21,499 nt of DNA from Rickettsiales bacterium. GTDB lineage: Bacteria; Pseudomonadota; Alphaproteobacteria; Rickettsiales; UBA1997. The DNA is taken from positions 1 through 21,499 of the forward strand of contig CANNMN010000002.1 of NCBI GenBank assembly GCA_947505885.1. Reading direction: 5' to 3'. Below the pieces are notes generated by a model. It made no database searches and was not told the origin of the DNA. It saw only the letters and a list, made by a program, of their open reading frames with translations. The translations under genes were made by a program, and so were the position numbers. Shown piece after piece: positions 8,888 to 15,139 of this stretch; within the stretch, counting starts at the first letter, position 1, and every line of letters begins with the position of its first letter.

Positions 8888-9001
8888 TCAGATCACTGGT
8901 TTGATGATTACAACTAATTTGCCTTCTTCTCCCAGATCAATCTTTTTGCCTGAATAATTTTTTGATTTTTTATTCTTTGGCCATTTTGGCACATGAAGCA
9001 T
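8888..9001 (-). CDS. Possible 37-aa peptide between the LysR and kinase genes
   Basis: A short frame on the LysR strand, from an ATG at 9001 (37 aa) or a GTG at 8992 (34 aa), with its stop 14 nt before the LysR start. The product is Lys-rich at the front (PKWPKNKKSKNYSGKK) and ends in a mixed hydrophobic stretch, GKLVVIIKPVI. It looks more protein-like than its length would predict, but AT-rich DNA yields such frames by chance. Its 5' end abuts or overlaps the start of the divergent kinase gene. No ribosome-binding site is evident. Confidence 0.22.
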   Translation of the reverse strand: MLHVPKWPKNKKSKNYSGKKIDLGEEGKLVVIIKPVI

Positions 9002-9799
9002 TCATCTTATCATCACTCGCTTTTCTCATTGTTTTTGAATTTTTTTCACCGCCGCCAAGCTTCATCAAACCAATCAGGCTCTGACTTCATTAGTTCCGTC
9101 ATTCACGAGTTAAGAACTCCGCTAAACGCTGTCTTTTCTTTTTCGGAAATTTTGCAGAGCGACATTAGAAATCCCCTCGCCGCTGCAGAATGCATTGATT
9201 GTATCAAAGAGATTAATCGCGCAGCTCAGGATATGAATGAGCTGATCTGCGATTTACTTGATGTTGACTCGCTGAAGTCGGGAAATTTTTCTGTTGATCT
9301 AAGTAAAGAAATTGATGTCACAGAAATTATTAAAAGGTCTGTGCGACTTAACCACGGCTACGCACTCAAGTGCCACATTCAGATAAAAAGCGAGGTTGCA
9401 GCAGCAATAAAGCCCATAAATCTTGACGCCAGAAGACTGAAACAAATCTTGGTCAATTTGATCTCCAACGCGATTAAATACAGTCCAGAAAATACCGAGA
9501 TAAGGATTGAAGCAAAACAATTCAGCATAGTTGAGGGCGTCGCGCCCGAAGATCCTTTCGCTAATTTTTTACAAATTGTTATTGTGGATCAAGGCTTTGG
9601 GATGAAGCCAGAACAGGTCGCTTGCGCTTTTGAAAAATATCAAACATTTGAAAATTCAAACTCAGGAAAAGTTGATTCATTTGGGCTGGGTTTGGTTATT
9701 ACTAAAAAGTTGGTTGAGCTGCAAAAAGGCAGAATCGAAATTAGGTCGAAATTGAATAAAGGAACCGAAGTTGAGTTAAAATTTCCTTACTTTTTGTAA
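8993..9799 (+). CDS. Soluble sensor-type histidine kinase, orphan
   Basis: A 268-residue histidine kinase. The HisKA dimerisation helix carries the phospho-acceptor H38 in SSVIHELRTPLNAV. The HATPase domain follows, with the N box LKQILVNLISNAIKYSP (N159), the G1 box VIVDQGFGM (196-204) and the G2 box SFGLGLVITKKL (229-240). There is no PAS, HAMP or clear transmembrane sensor domain; the first 30 residues have only a weak hydrophobic patch (LFSLFLNFF), so it is either cytoplasmic or loosely membrane-attached. No response regulator is encoded nearby, so its partner must lie elsewhere. The catalytic residues look intact. It is divergent from the LysR gene. Confidence 0.92.
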   Translation: MKHSSYHHSLFSLFLNFFHRRQASSNQSGSDFISSVIHELRTPLNAVFSFSEILQSDIRNPLAAAECIDCIKEINRAAQDMNELICDLLDVDSLKSGNFSVDLSKEIDVTEIIKRSVRLNHGYALKCHIQIKSEVAAAIKPINLDARRLKQILVNLISNAIKYSPENTEIRIEAKQFSIVEGVAPEDPFANFLQIVIVDQGFGMKPEQVACAFEKYQTFENSNSGKVDSFGLGLVITKKLVELQKGRIEIRSKLNKGTEVELKFPYFL

Positions 9800-10016
9800 A
9801 AGAACTGACCCCGCACAGATCACAAAAATAGCGCGCATATCTCTTAAGATTCATCCCATCCAAAAAGAGCAATATCTTCAATCTGATCACCCTCTAATCT
9901 TTAAGCCCTTCGAATGGATCGAGGTCTATGCAAAAGTGAGTCACCTATTAGACAGCGCGACAAATAAGAGAGGCGGAAGAAAAACTTACGCCCTACTACT
10001 CAAGGAGGCTGAGTGA
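9780..10016 (+). pseudogene. Protein-like open frame without a usual start (gene remnant?)
   Basis: Between the kinase stop and rodA one + strand frame stays open for 78 codons to the TGA at 10014. From 9849 it reads IHPIQKEQYLQSDHPLIFKP and then FEWIEVYAKVSHLLDSATN, ending RGGRKTYALLLKEAE. The mix of Pro, Trp, Tyr and His and the charged C-terminus look like real protein. No ATG, or GTG/TTG in a sensible place, precedes it; the first GTG, at 9936, would leave only 26 residues. It overlaps the rodA 3' end by 31 nt on the opposite strand. It is best read as the 3' remnant of a lost gene, or one using an unusual start. I do not recognise the family. Confidence 0.35.
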
Positions 10017-11113
10017 TATAAATCAGCATTGAGCACCAAGCCAAATCCGATCATCATCGAAGCCATAATTGTGCCACCATAAGAAACGAAGGGAAGTGGA
10101 GCGCCTACAACCGGAAGAACTCCCGTTACCATTCCCATATTGATGAACATGTGAATGAAAAAAATATTCGCTACGCCAACTGTTACTAAACGCCCAAATT
10201 GATGCTTGCTTTTCATCGCGATTCTAGAGCAGATGAAGATAATCGCGCAATAAATCGCGATTGTAAAAATGCTGCCGGCGAATCCCAACTCTTCAGAGAG
10301 CATCGTGAAAATAAAATCGGTTTGCTTCTCTGGTAAAAAATTTAATTGGCCTTGCGTGCCTTCCAAATAACCCTTGCCAAACATGCCGCCAGAGCCAATC
10401 GCGATCTTAGATTGGATGATGTTATAGCCACTGCCGAGAGGATCTTCATTGGGGTTTAAAAAAGTCAAAATACGTTTTTTCTGGTAGTCGTAGAGCAAAA
10501 AATTCCAAGCAACTGGCAAAAAAGTTAGAGCTGAAACGCCGACCAAAACGAACTTCCAAATTTTTACTCCAGCCAAAAACAAAACTGAGACGCCAACTAA
10601 AATTAGAATCATTGCCGTGCCTAAATCCGGCTGGTGAAAAATAAAAACTGCCGGAAGTGCAATCATCAACAAGGGCATTATTACGAATTTTACGCTGCCA
10701 ATATTTTTTGCTTCGATGTTGTAGAAATAGCGAGCAAGCGCGAGCACCAAACACACTTTCATAATTTCTGATGGCTGAATTGTTAGCGACCCAATACGAA
10801 ACCATCTGGTTGCTCCCATGGCGCTGTGCCCCATTATGTCGACGATAATTATCATCGTCAGCGCGATCGCGTAAAAAAAATACGATGCTCTAAACCAAAC
10901 TCTGATATCTGTCACAGCGATAAAAATCATCAGTGGGAAAAAGATGCAGAAGAAGGTTAGTTGCCTGATTAGCCACGGATAAAAAGAGCCTCCGCCAGCA
11001 GAGTAAAGCATTAGAAATCCAGTGAAGGCGAGTGCTATGATCAGTGAAATTAGCGACCAATTCAGCTGCTCGATTCTCTGTGAAAGGGGGATGTTTGAGT
11101 AAGTAAAATTCAT
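9986..11113 (-). CDS. rodA: Rod-shape peptidoglycan polymerase RodA (SEDS family)
   Basis: A 375-residue polytopic inner-membrane protein of the FtsW/RodA/SpoVE family. RodA polymerises glycan strands from lipid II with a partner class B penicillin-binding protein during elongation. Conserved blocks are GATRWFRIGSLTIQPSEIMK (100-119), HQPDLGTA (160-167), GSGYNIIQSKIAIGSGGMFGKG (227-248), LPEKQTDFIFTMLSEELGF (260-278, with D266 at the position of the essential SEDS Asp) and LPFVSYGG (340-347). The length and the first ATG fit RodA better than FtsW. No mreBCD or pbp2 genes are in view; the gene stands alone and is divergent from virB8. Its presence argues that the organism still builds a wall. 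Confidence 0.95.
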   Translation of the reverse strand: MNFTYSNIPLSQRIEQLNWSLISLIIALAFTGFLMLYSAGGGSFYPWLIRQLTFFCIFFPLMIFIAVTDIRVWFRASYFFYAIALTMIIIVDIMGHSAMGATRWFRIGSLTIQPSEIMKVCLVLALARYFYNIEAKNIGSVKFVIMPLLMIALPAVFIFHQPDLGTAMILILVGVSVLFLAGVKIWKFVLVGVSALTFLPVAWNFLLYDYQKKRILTFLNPNEDPLGSGYNIIQSKIAIGSGGMFGKGYLEGTQGQLNFLPEKQTDFIFTMLSEELGFAGSIFTIAIYCAIIFICSRIAMKSKHQFGRLVTVGVANIFFIHMFINMGMVTGVLPVVGAPLPFVSYGGTIMASMMIGFGLVLNADLYHSASLSSRA

Positions 11114-11163
11114 TGTTGAATCATTGTCTGGAGCCGCGCGGATTGCGATTCTACGCGCTGCTT

Positions 11164-11194
11164 AAGACGGCTTGAATATTAATCAAGCCATCTT
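11164..11194. promoter_or_regulatory. Inverted repeat between rodA and virB8
   Basis: Two 12-bp arms (AAGACGGCTTGA at 11164-11175, TCAAGCCATCTT at 11183-11194) pair with a single C-A mismatch around the 7-nt AT-only centre ATATTAA. The inner 7 bp (GGCTTGA/TCAAGCC) are perfect. The repeat lies in the 136-bp divergent region, 50 bp upstream of rodA and 55 bp upstream of virB8. Its symmetry and AT core fit an operator for a dimeric regulator. A run of eight T starts about 13 nt later on the virB8 side, so an RNA hairpin or attenuator in the virB8 leader is an alternative. Confidence 0.4.
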
Positions 11195-11249
11195 AGGTTC
11201 GCGCAAATTTTTTTTCACAGGCAGGCTAAGCGCCCTGTATTTTCAAGTA

Positions 11250-11900
11250 ATGTCAGACAGCAAGAAAACAAAACTCAAAATAAAAAGTTGGTACTCGAAT
11301 CGCTACCAAATCGTGATGGTGCAAAGAAATATTTTGCTCCTCTTCACCTTGGTTTCGATGTTTTCTGTCGCCATCGCGGTGATTTTTGTGAAAAATGTAA
11401 TGTCGTCAAAATCAATTGAGCCTTACGTTATCGAGGTCGAACAAAAGAACGGAGTCGCTACGATTGTTAATCAGTTAACCTCGGAAAATTTCACCGGCGA
11501 TCAGATGGTTCGTAAATATTTTATTAACCAATTTATCCACACCGCAAGCGGCTACGATCCAAGAACCTATAAACAAGATATTGAAAAAGTTCGCCTCTTC
11601 TCAACTCCTGGAATTTACGGCGACTACCGCAATCGCATTAACGCCAGAGTTCTCGGCGCTGATTCACAAATTGATGTTAGAATAAAATCAGTGCAGCCAC
11701 TCGACAACAACACCGTGCAAATCCGTCTTGCTCGACAAATCACCAAAAAAGAATCCACCGTTGAAACAAAAGACGAAATTATCACCATGAGCTTCTACTT
11801 CTCTCCAGAAATGAACTTAACAATGGAAGAAAGACTCATCAATCCTCTCGGCTTTCAGGTCAATAGATACACGATCGCGGAGGAAGTATTTTCTTACTAA
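11250..11900 (+). CDS. virB8: Type IV secretion system protein VirB8
   Basis: A 216-residue bitopic inner-membrane component of the P-type T4SS. VirB8 is an assembly factor that contacts VirB9 and VirB10. It has a short cytoplasmic head with KIKSWYSNRYQIVMVQRN, one transmembrane helix (about 27-47), and a periplasmic NTF2-like domain from about 55 containing VRKYFINQFIHTASGYDPRTY and ending FQVNRYTIAEEVFSY. I use the ATG at 11250; an in-frame TTG 78 nt earlier would add residues that fall inside the inverted repeat. No strong Shine-Dalgarno is seen. virB9 starts 2 nt after the stop. virB10, virB11 and virD4 do not follow, as in scattered Rickettsiales vir loci where virB8 and virB9 occur in more than one copy. 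Confidence 0.9.
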   Translation: MSDSKKTKLKIKSWYSNRYQIVMVQRNILLLFTLVSMFSVAIAVIFVKNVMSSKSIEPYVIEVEQKNGVATIVNQLTSENFTGDQMVRKYFINQFIHTASGYDPRTYKQDIEKVRLFSTPGIYGDYRNRINARVLGADSQIDVRIKSVQPLDNNTVQIRLARQITKKESTVETKDEIITMSFYFSPEMNLTMEERLINPLGFQVNRYTIAEEVFSY

Positions 11901-11902
11901 GC

Positions 11903-12766
11903 ATGAAAAAATTTTTTCGGGATAGTTTGGTTTTTTGCTTTTTCTTTTCCTCGCTCGCTCAAGCACAAACCCCAATCACTACCGATTCACGCATCCGCAC
12001 TCTCGTCTATAATCCAAACGAAGTTTACGAATTAAAGTTCTACTACAATTACCAATCCTTCATCGAATTTTCTGACGACGAAGAAATTGAAATGATCTCG
12101 ATTGGCGAGGCATTTGCTTGGCGCTTAACCCCTGCCGGACACAGGCTTTTTGTGCGCCCACTCGAAATCGCCGCGCACACAAACATGACAATCATCAGCA
12201 ACAAACGCACTTACCATTTCGACATTCGCTCGGATGAATTCAGCGGCAAAGCTGATGAAGATTTGGTTTATACAGTAAGATTTTTCTACCCACAAATTGG
12301 CCAACCTTTGCCAATTCCGCCGCAATTAGCCGTTCCAAATATTGCGGCAAGACCCGTTCCAGCTCTTCCGCAGGCTCCAAACATTCCAGGCTCTCCGCCA
12401 TTGGCGATGCCAAGAATGCCGACCCCGAACATCCCTGTTAATGTTGGCGAAGATCTTCCGGGAATAATCGCGAGAAATCCCGAAGGTTCCGATCTAAATT
12501 TTGACTACAGTCTCGCCGGAAAATCCGACAATATCATGCCAGTGAAGATTTACGATAACGGCTCTGAAACGAGTTTCCAATTCGCCAATGACAACTTAGT
12601 AATTCCAACAATCAGCGTAGTAGATTCTTTCGGAATGGAACGAGCTTTAACCTACGTCATTCGCGACGGTTACGTTATCGTGCCTACGGTAACTATGCAA
12701 TTCACCCTTCGTCTCTCTGATGGATTGCTCTGCGTATTCAACAACAAAAGGTTGGCGACTAAATAG
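11903..12766 (+). CDS. virB9: Type IV secretion system protein VirB9
   Basis: A 287-residue VirB9/CagX/TrbG-family protein, part of the T4SS outer-membrane core complex. A signal peptide (1-21) ends AQA before QTP. The N-terminal domain (about 28-128) has the family pattern RIRTLVYNPNEVYEL, then WRLTPAGHRLFVRPLE and TYHFDI. A Pro-rich linker follows (130-179, many PxxP repeats), then the C-terminal domain (about 198-282) that pairs with VirB7/VirB10 in known systems, beginning NFDYSLAG and ending DGLLCVFNNKRL. It is transcribed with virB8, 2 nt downstream of it. The 3' end overlaps the converging protease gene by 8 nt, so termination must occur within that gene. Confidence 0.92.
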   Translation: MKKFFRDSLVFCFFFSSLAQAQTPITTDSRIRTLVYNPNEVYELKFYYNYQSFIEFSDDEEIEMISIGEAFAWRLTPAGHRLFVRPLEIAAHTNMTIISNKRTYHFDIRSDEFSGKADEDLVYTVRFFYPQIGQPLPIPPQLAVPNIAARPVPALPQAPNIPGSPPLAMPRMPTPNIPVNVGEDLPGIIARNPEGSDLNFDYSLAGKSDNIMPVKIYDNGSETSFQFANDNLVIPTISVVDSFGMERALTYVIRDGYVIVPTVTMQFTLRLSDGLLCVFNNKRLATK

Positions 12767-13361
12767 TTAACACCAATCTGTCTTGGTAAAATTCATATTT
12801 TTTAAACTGACGCAAGAATCTCATTCCGAGTAAAGATGTTCCCATTTCTGCGCTATTCACCGAGGCAGAAACCTTACGAAAAATCACGTCAGCAACTGCA
12901 ATTTCATCCAACACAACCATCGCCCCGAAAGACTTGCCGTTAGCGGTTTGGTAAGTTCTGTCGAAGCGCAATTTCTTCACATCGATTCCAACCCTCTTCG
13001 CCTCGTCGAGATTCAAAACAATATCACTTGCGCCCGTGTCAATCATGAAGCGAACTGGAACGTTGTTAATCTTCACATTCAAATAAAAATGCCCGTCTTG
13101 CGAGAGATTAATCACCAACTCTCCAGAATCTCTAACCTGCGCCCGCGAAGGATTTACCTCGCCTAAAATTCGATTTTTAAAATCAGAAAATTCGAAACGG
13201 TAAGAGTAAAGCGCAATAACAACAAACCCAATTCCCGCCCAAGCCGCGAGATATTTTAGAACTTTTCTAAAATCTAAATCACGTCGCGAAGCCACGCTGC
13301 TGATAAGCAGAACCAAGATCAGCGCGAAGTAAATAAAATTTTGCCAGTCGTTATTTTGCAT
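12759..13361 (-). CDS. Membrane-anchored retropepsin-like aspartic protease (TIGR02281/APRc type)
   Basis: A 200-residue protein with two N-terminal hydrophobic helices (about 9-23 and 36-52) and a single retropepsin-like domain (about 80-200). The catalytic motif is FMIDTGASDIVL with D108, and the second conserved block is GTSLLGMRFLRQF (174-186). One DTGA per chain means it would act as a dimer, as retroviral proteases do. The architecture matches the alphaproteobacterial TIGR02281 family and Rickettsia APRc (RC1339), a retropepsin-like enzyme reported to process surface proteins. The ATG at 13361 and the first eight codons are part of the tandem duplication described below. It converges on virB9 and overlaps it by 8 nt. 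Confidence 0.9.
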   Translation of the reverse strand: MQNNDWQNFIYFALILVLLISSVASRRDLDFRKVLKYLAAWAGIGFVVIALYSYRFEFSDFKNRILGEVNPSRAQVRDSGELVINLSQDGHFYLNVKINNVPVRFMIDTGASDIVLNLDEAKRVGIDVKKLRFDRTYQTANGKSFGAMVVLDEIAVADVIFRKVSASVNSAEMGTSLLGMRFLRQFKKYEFYQDRLVLTI

Positions 13362-13376
13362 TGGTTTGAGTTTGTG

Positions 13377-13400
13377 TTTGTGCCTGGGTTTGTGCCTGGG
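13377..13400. repeat. 12-bp tandem repeat, two units
   Basis: TTTGTGCCTGGG occurs at 13377-13388 and again at 13389-13400, preceded by a partial TTTGTG. The corresponding part of copy 2 holds only a shorter CGGGTTCGGGTTTG, so the copies differ here by repeat number and point changes. Confidence 0.8.
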
Positions 13401-13440
13401 TTTGTTTTCAATTCAAAAGAATTACTCGTTTAAGTAAAAC

Positions 13441-13521
13441 TTTCGCCGGTTGAGCGAAGTCGAAACCTAGAAAGTTAGGCGCAAATCTTTTCTTGGTTTC
13501 GACTTCGCTCAACCAGCGAAA
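13441..13521. repeat. 27-bp inverted repeat, copy 1
   Basis: The arms at 13441-13467 and 13495-13521 are inverted copies with one mismatch around a 27-nt spacer. The core arm is GGTTGAGCGAAGTCGAAACC. At the single mismatch the left arm reads C opposite A. No T-run follows on either side that would make it a convincing terminator. It resembles a REP/MITE-like palindromic unit. Confidence 0.85.
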
Positions 13522-13590
13522 AGATTAATCCGTTGAGCATGCGAAAAGATTAATCTGTTGAGCGCGCAGAAAGATTAATTTACTGCGCAT
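13516..13590. repeat. 25-bp tandem repeat, three units
   Basis: Three head-to-tail units start at 13516, 13541 and 13566 with an exact 25-bp period. Each has the form GC(G/A)(A/G)AAAGATTAAT followed by a diverged tail ending GC plus two bases. Units 1 and 2 differ at three positions, unit 3 at more. The first unit overlaps the right arm of the inverted repeat. Copy 2 has only one unit (13836-13860), identical to unit 1. Confidence 0.85.
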
Positions 13591-13642
13591 TTTGCCGAAC
13601 ATTTCAAAATTCATCTTTTTAAAAAGCTAAATCTCCGCCAAT

Positions 13643-13705
13643 TTAAAAAGCCAAACCCCCGCCAATCGTAGCTAAAATGTAATTTTGCCAGTCGTTATTT
13701 TGCAT
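13643..13705 (-). pseudogene. Duplicated protease start, 20-codon remnant
   Basis: The duplication placed a second copy of the protease start at 13705. It reads MQNNDWQN, identical to the real N-terminus, then runs into sequence matching the coaBC 3' end (YILATIGGGLAF) and stops after 20 codons. Translation signals may have been copied too, but the product is a truncated by-product. Confidence 0.7.
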
Positions 13706-13913
13706 TGGTTCGGGTTCGGGTTTGTTTTCAATTCAAAAGAATTACTCACTTAAGTAAAACTTTCGCTGGTTGAGCGAAGTCGAAACCTAGAAAGTTAAGC
13801 GCAAATCTTTTCTTGGTTTCGACTTCGCTCAACCGGCGAAAAGATTAATCCGTTGAGCATTCCAAAATTCACTTTTTAAAAAGCCAAACCCTTGCGAATC
13901 CTAGCTAAAATGT
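13681..13913. repeat. Tandem duplication, copy 2 (233 bp)
   Basis: The second copy runs from AATTTTG at 13681 to just before the third AATTTTG at 13914, inside the coaBC 3' end. It keeps the same order as copy 1 (protease start, AATTC hairpin, inverted repeat, 25-bp unit, AAAAAGCCAAA block, GCTAAAATGT) but is 111 bp shorter through fewer sub-repeats. Confidence 0.85.
13761..13841. repeat. 27-bp inverted repeat, copy 2
   Basis: The arms at 13761-13787 and 13815-13841 have the same sequence and spacing as in copy 1, again with one mismatch. It falls at the same position but with the bases swapped: the left arm has T where copy 1 has C, and the right arm G where copy 1 has A. As RNA this gives a U-G wobble instead of C-A. 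Confidence 0.85.
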
Positions 13914-15137
13914 AATTTTGAGCACCGTGCTCAAAATCTTTTCTGCGAGCAATTTTGCTAATTCAGACTTAGAAATTTTCCCCAAATCTTCGCTTTTATT
14001 TTTACTGACAAACATCGCCTTTGTCTCGCCAGAACCAAAAATTTCTCCCGACTCAATGTCGTTGGCGACAATCAAATCACAGTTCTTCTTTTTCAATTTT
14101 TCACGCGCGTATTTCTCGAGATTCGAACTCTCGGCAGCAAATCCAATTACTAGCTCAGGGCGTTTCTTAGAATTGCCAACAAACTCCAAAATATCCGGAT
14201 TTTTTTCGAGCTCGATTGTCAGATTTTTTTCTGAATTTTTTTTAATTTTCTGAGCCGAGAAACTTTTTACTTTGAAATCGGCAACTGCTGCGCAGCCAAT
14301 AAATACTTGGGTTTTTGCAAGATTGCTCTTCACCGCTTCAAACATTTCTTCTGCAGTTTTTACGCGAATTATTTTTTCTTTCGGCAGAAAAATTGTCTCA
14401 CGAATATTGCCTGCAATCATTGTTACATCTGCTCCCATCTCGTTTAGAACTTTAGCAATTTCAATTGCTTGCTTGCCCGAAGAGTGATTGCCAATGAAGC
14501 GAACCGGGTCGATTGGCTCGATCGTGGATCCGCCTGTAATCAGAATTCGCTGGCCCTTCAAGCGATTTTGATTTTCAAAAAAGTCGCAAATTTTTTCACA
14601 GATTTTTTCCGGCGCCGCCATTTTTCCAACACCAAGTTCGCCACAAGCAAGAATGTCTACCTCGGGATCAACCATTGCCACACCTGACTCAACAAGAGTC
14701 TGCAAATTTCTCTGCGTCTGCGCATTCTCCCACATTTTTTCATTCATTGCAGGCGCTAGAATAATTTTTTTATTCGCCGCAAGAATCACCGAAGAAGCCA
14801 AATCTGAAGCGTAACCATTCGCCAATTTCGCAATAAAATCCGCTGTCGCTGGCGCAACAACAATCAAGTCTGCCTGGCGCGAGAGCTGAATGTGAGAGAT
14901 TCCTGTTGCATCCTCGTCCGAAAAAATTTCTGTGTGCGTTTTATTTCCCGACAGGCTCGAAACCAAAAGCGGCGTAATAAATTTCTGCGCCGATTCGGTT
15001 AAAATGCAGGTAACTTCGTAAGATTTTTTTCCAGGAAATTTTTCCCCGGGAGATTTTTTCTTCAGCAAGCGCAGCAAATCCATCGACTTGTAAGCCGCAA
15101 CCGAGCCAGTGATTACAAGGAGAATTTTTTTGTTCAT
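13905..15137 (-). CDS. coaBC: Bifunctional CoaBC: phosphopantothenoylcysteine decarboxylase / phosphopantothenate-cysteine ligase
   Basis: A 410-residue cytoplasmic enzyme of coenzyme A synthesis. It couples 4'-phosphopantothenate to cysteine (CoaB) and decarboxylates the product (CoaC). The N-terminal FMN-dependent CoaC half has GSVAAYK (11-17), His82 in SHIQLS, PAMNEKMW with Asn132, and Cys165 in ILACGELGVGKM, the active-site set known from E. coli Dfp. The CoaB half begins near 194 with RILITGGSTIEPIDPVRFIGNHSSGK, then AAVADFKV and a Lys-rich IKKN segment. A basic insertion, SPGEKFPGKKS (29-39), sits after the first helix. The last codons (KITF and stop) lie in sequence shared with the tandem duplication. 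It starts 2 nt after the stop of the 1433-aa gene (TAA-GA-ATG). Confidence 0.96.
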   Translation of the reverse strand: MNKKILLVITGSVAAYKSMDLLRLLKKKSPGEKFPGKKSYEVTCILTESAQKFITPLLVSSLSGNKTHTEIFSDEDATGISHIQLSRQADLIVVAPATADFIAKLANGYASDLASSVILAANKKIILAPAMNEKMWENAQTQRNLQTLVESGVAMVDPEVDILACGELGVGKMAAPEKICEKICDFFENQNRLKGQRILITGGSTIEPIDPVRFIGNHSSGKQAIEIAKVLNEMGADVTMIAGNIRETIFLPKEKIIRVKTAEEMFEAVKSNLAKTQVFIGCAAVADFKVKSFSAQKIKKNSEKNLTIELEKNPDILEFVGNSKKRPELVIGFAAESSNLEKYAREKLKKKNCDLIVANDIESGEIFGSGETKAMFVSKNKSEDLGKISKSELAKLLAEKILSTVLKITF

Positions 15138-15139
15138 TC

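Larger units (their letters stand above)
13337..13680. repeat. Tandem duplication, copy 1 (344 bp)
   Basis: The first copy starts at AATTTTG (13337-13343), inside the 5' end of the protease gene, and ends just before the second AATTTTG at 13681. It holds the protease start codon and upstream region, a 12-bp tandem (13377-13400), a small AATTC-aaaa-GAATT hairpin, the 27-bp inverted repeat, three 25-bp repeats and a duplicated AAAAAGC(T/C)AAA..CCGCCAA block. Apart from the tiny frame at 13643-13705, reaching in from copy 2, I see no gene in it beyond the protease 5' end. Confidence 0.85.

Noticed and set aside
11164..11212. virB8 upstream hairpin as a transcription terminator
   Set aside because: The T-run begins more than 10 nt after the stem, and the nearest upstream + strand coding sequence ends more than a kilobase away.
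13441..13521. Long hairpin as a rho-independent terminator for coaBC or the protease
   Set aside because: The 27-nt loop is large and neither flank has a strong T-run directly after the stem; a REP-like repeat explains it better.
13516..13590. Possible CRISPR array from the 25-bp repeats
   Set aside because: The units are directly contiguous with no spacers, are imperfect, and no cas gene is present.
13918..14253. 111-aa + strand frame opposite coaBC
   Set aside because: It lies antisense within a well-conserved gene; Phe/Ser richness is what the complement of Lys/Glu-rich coding gives.
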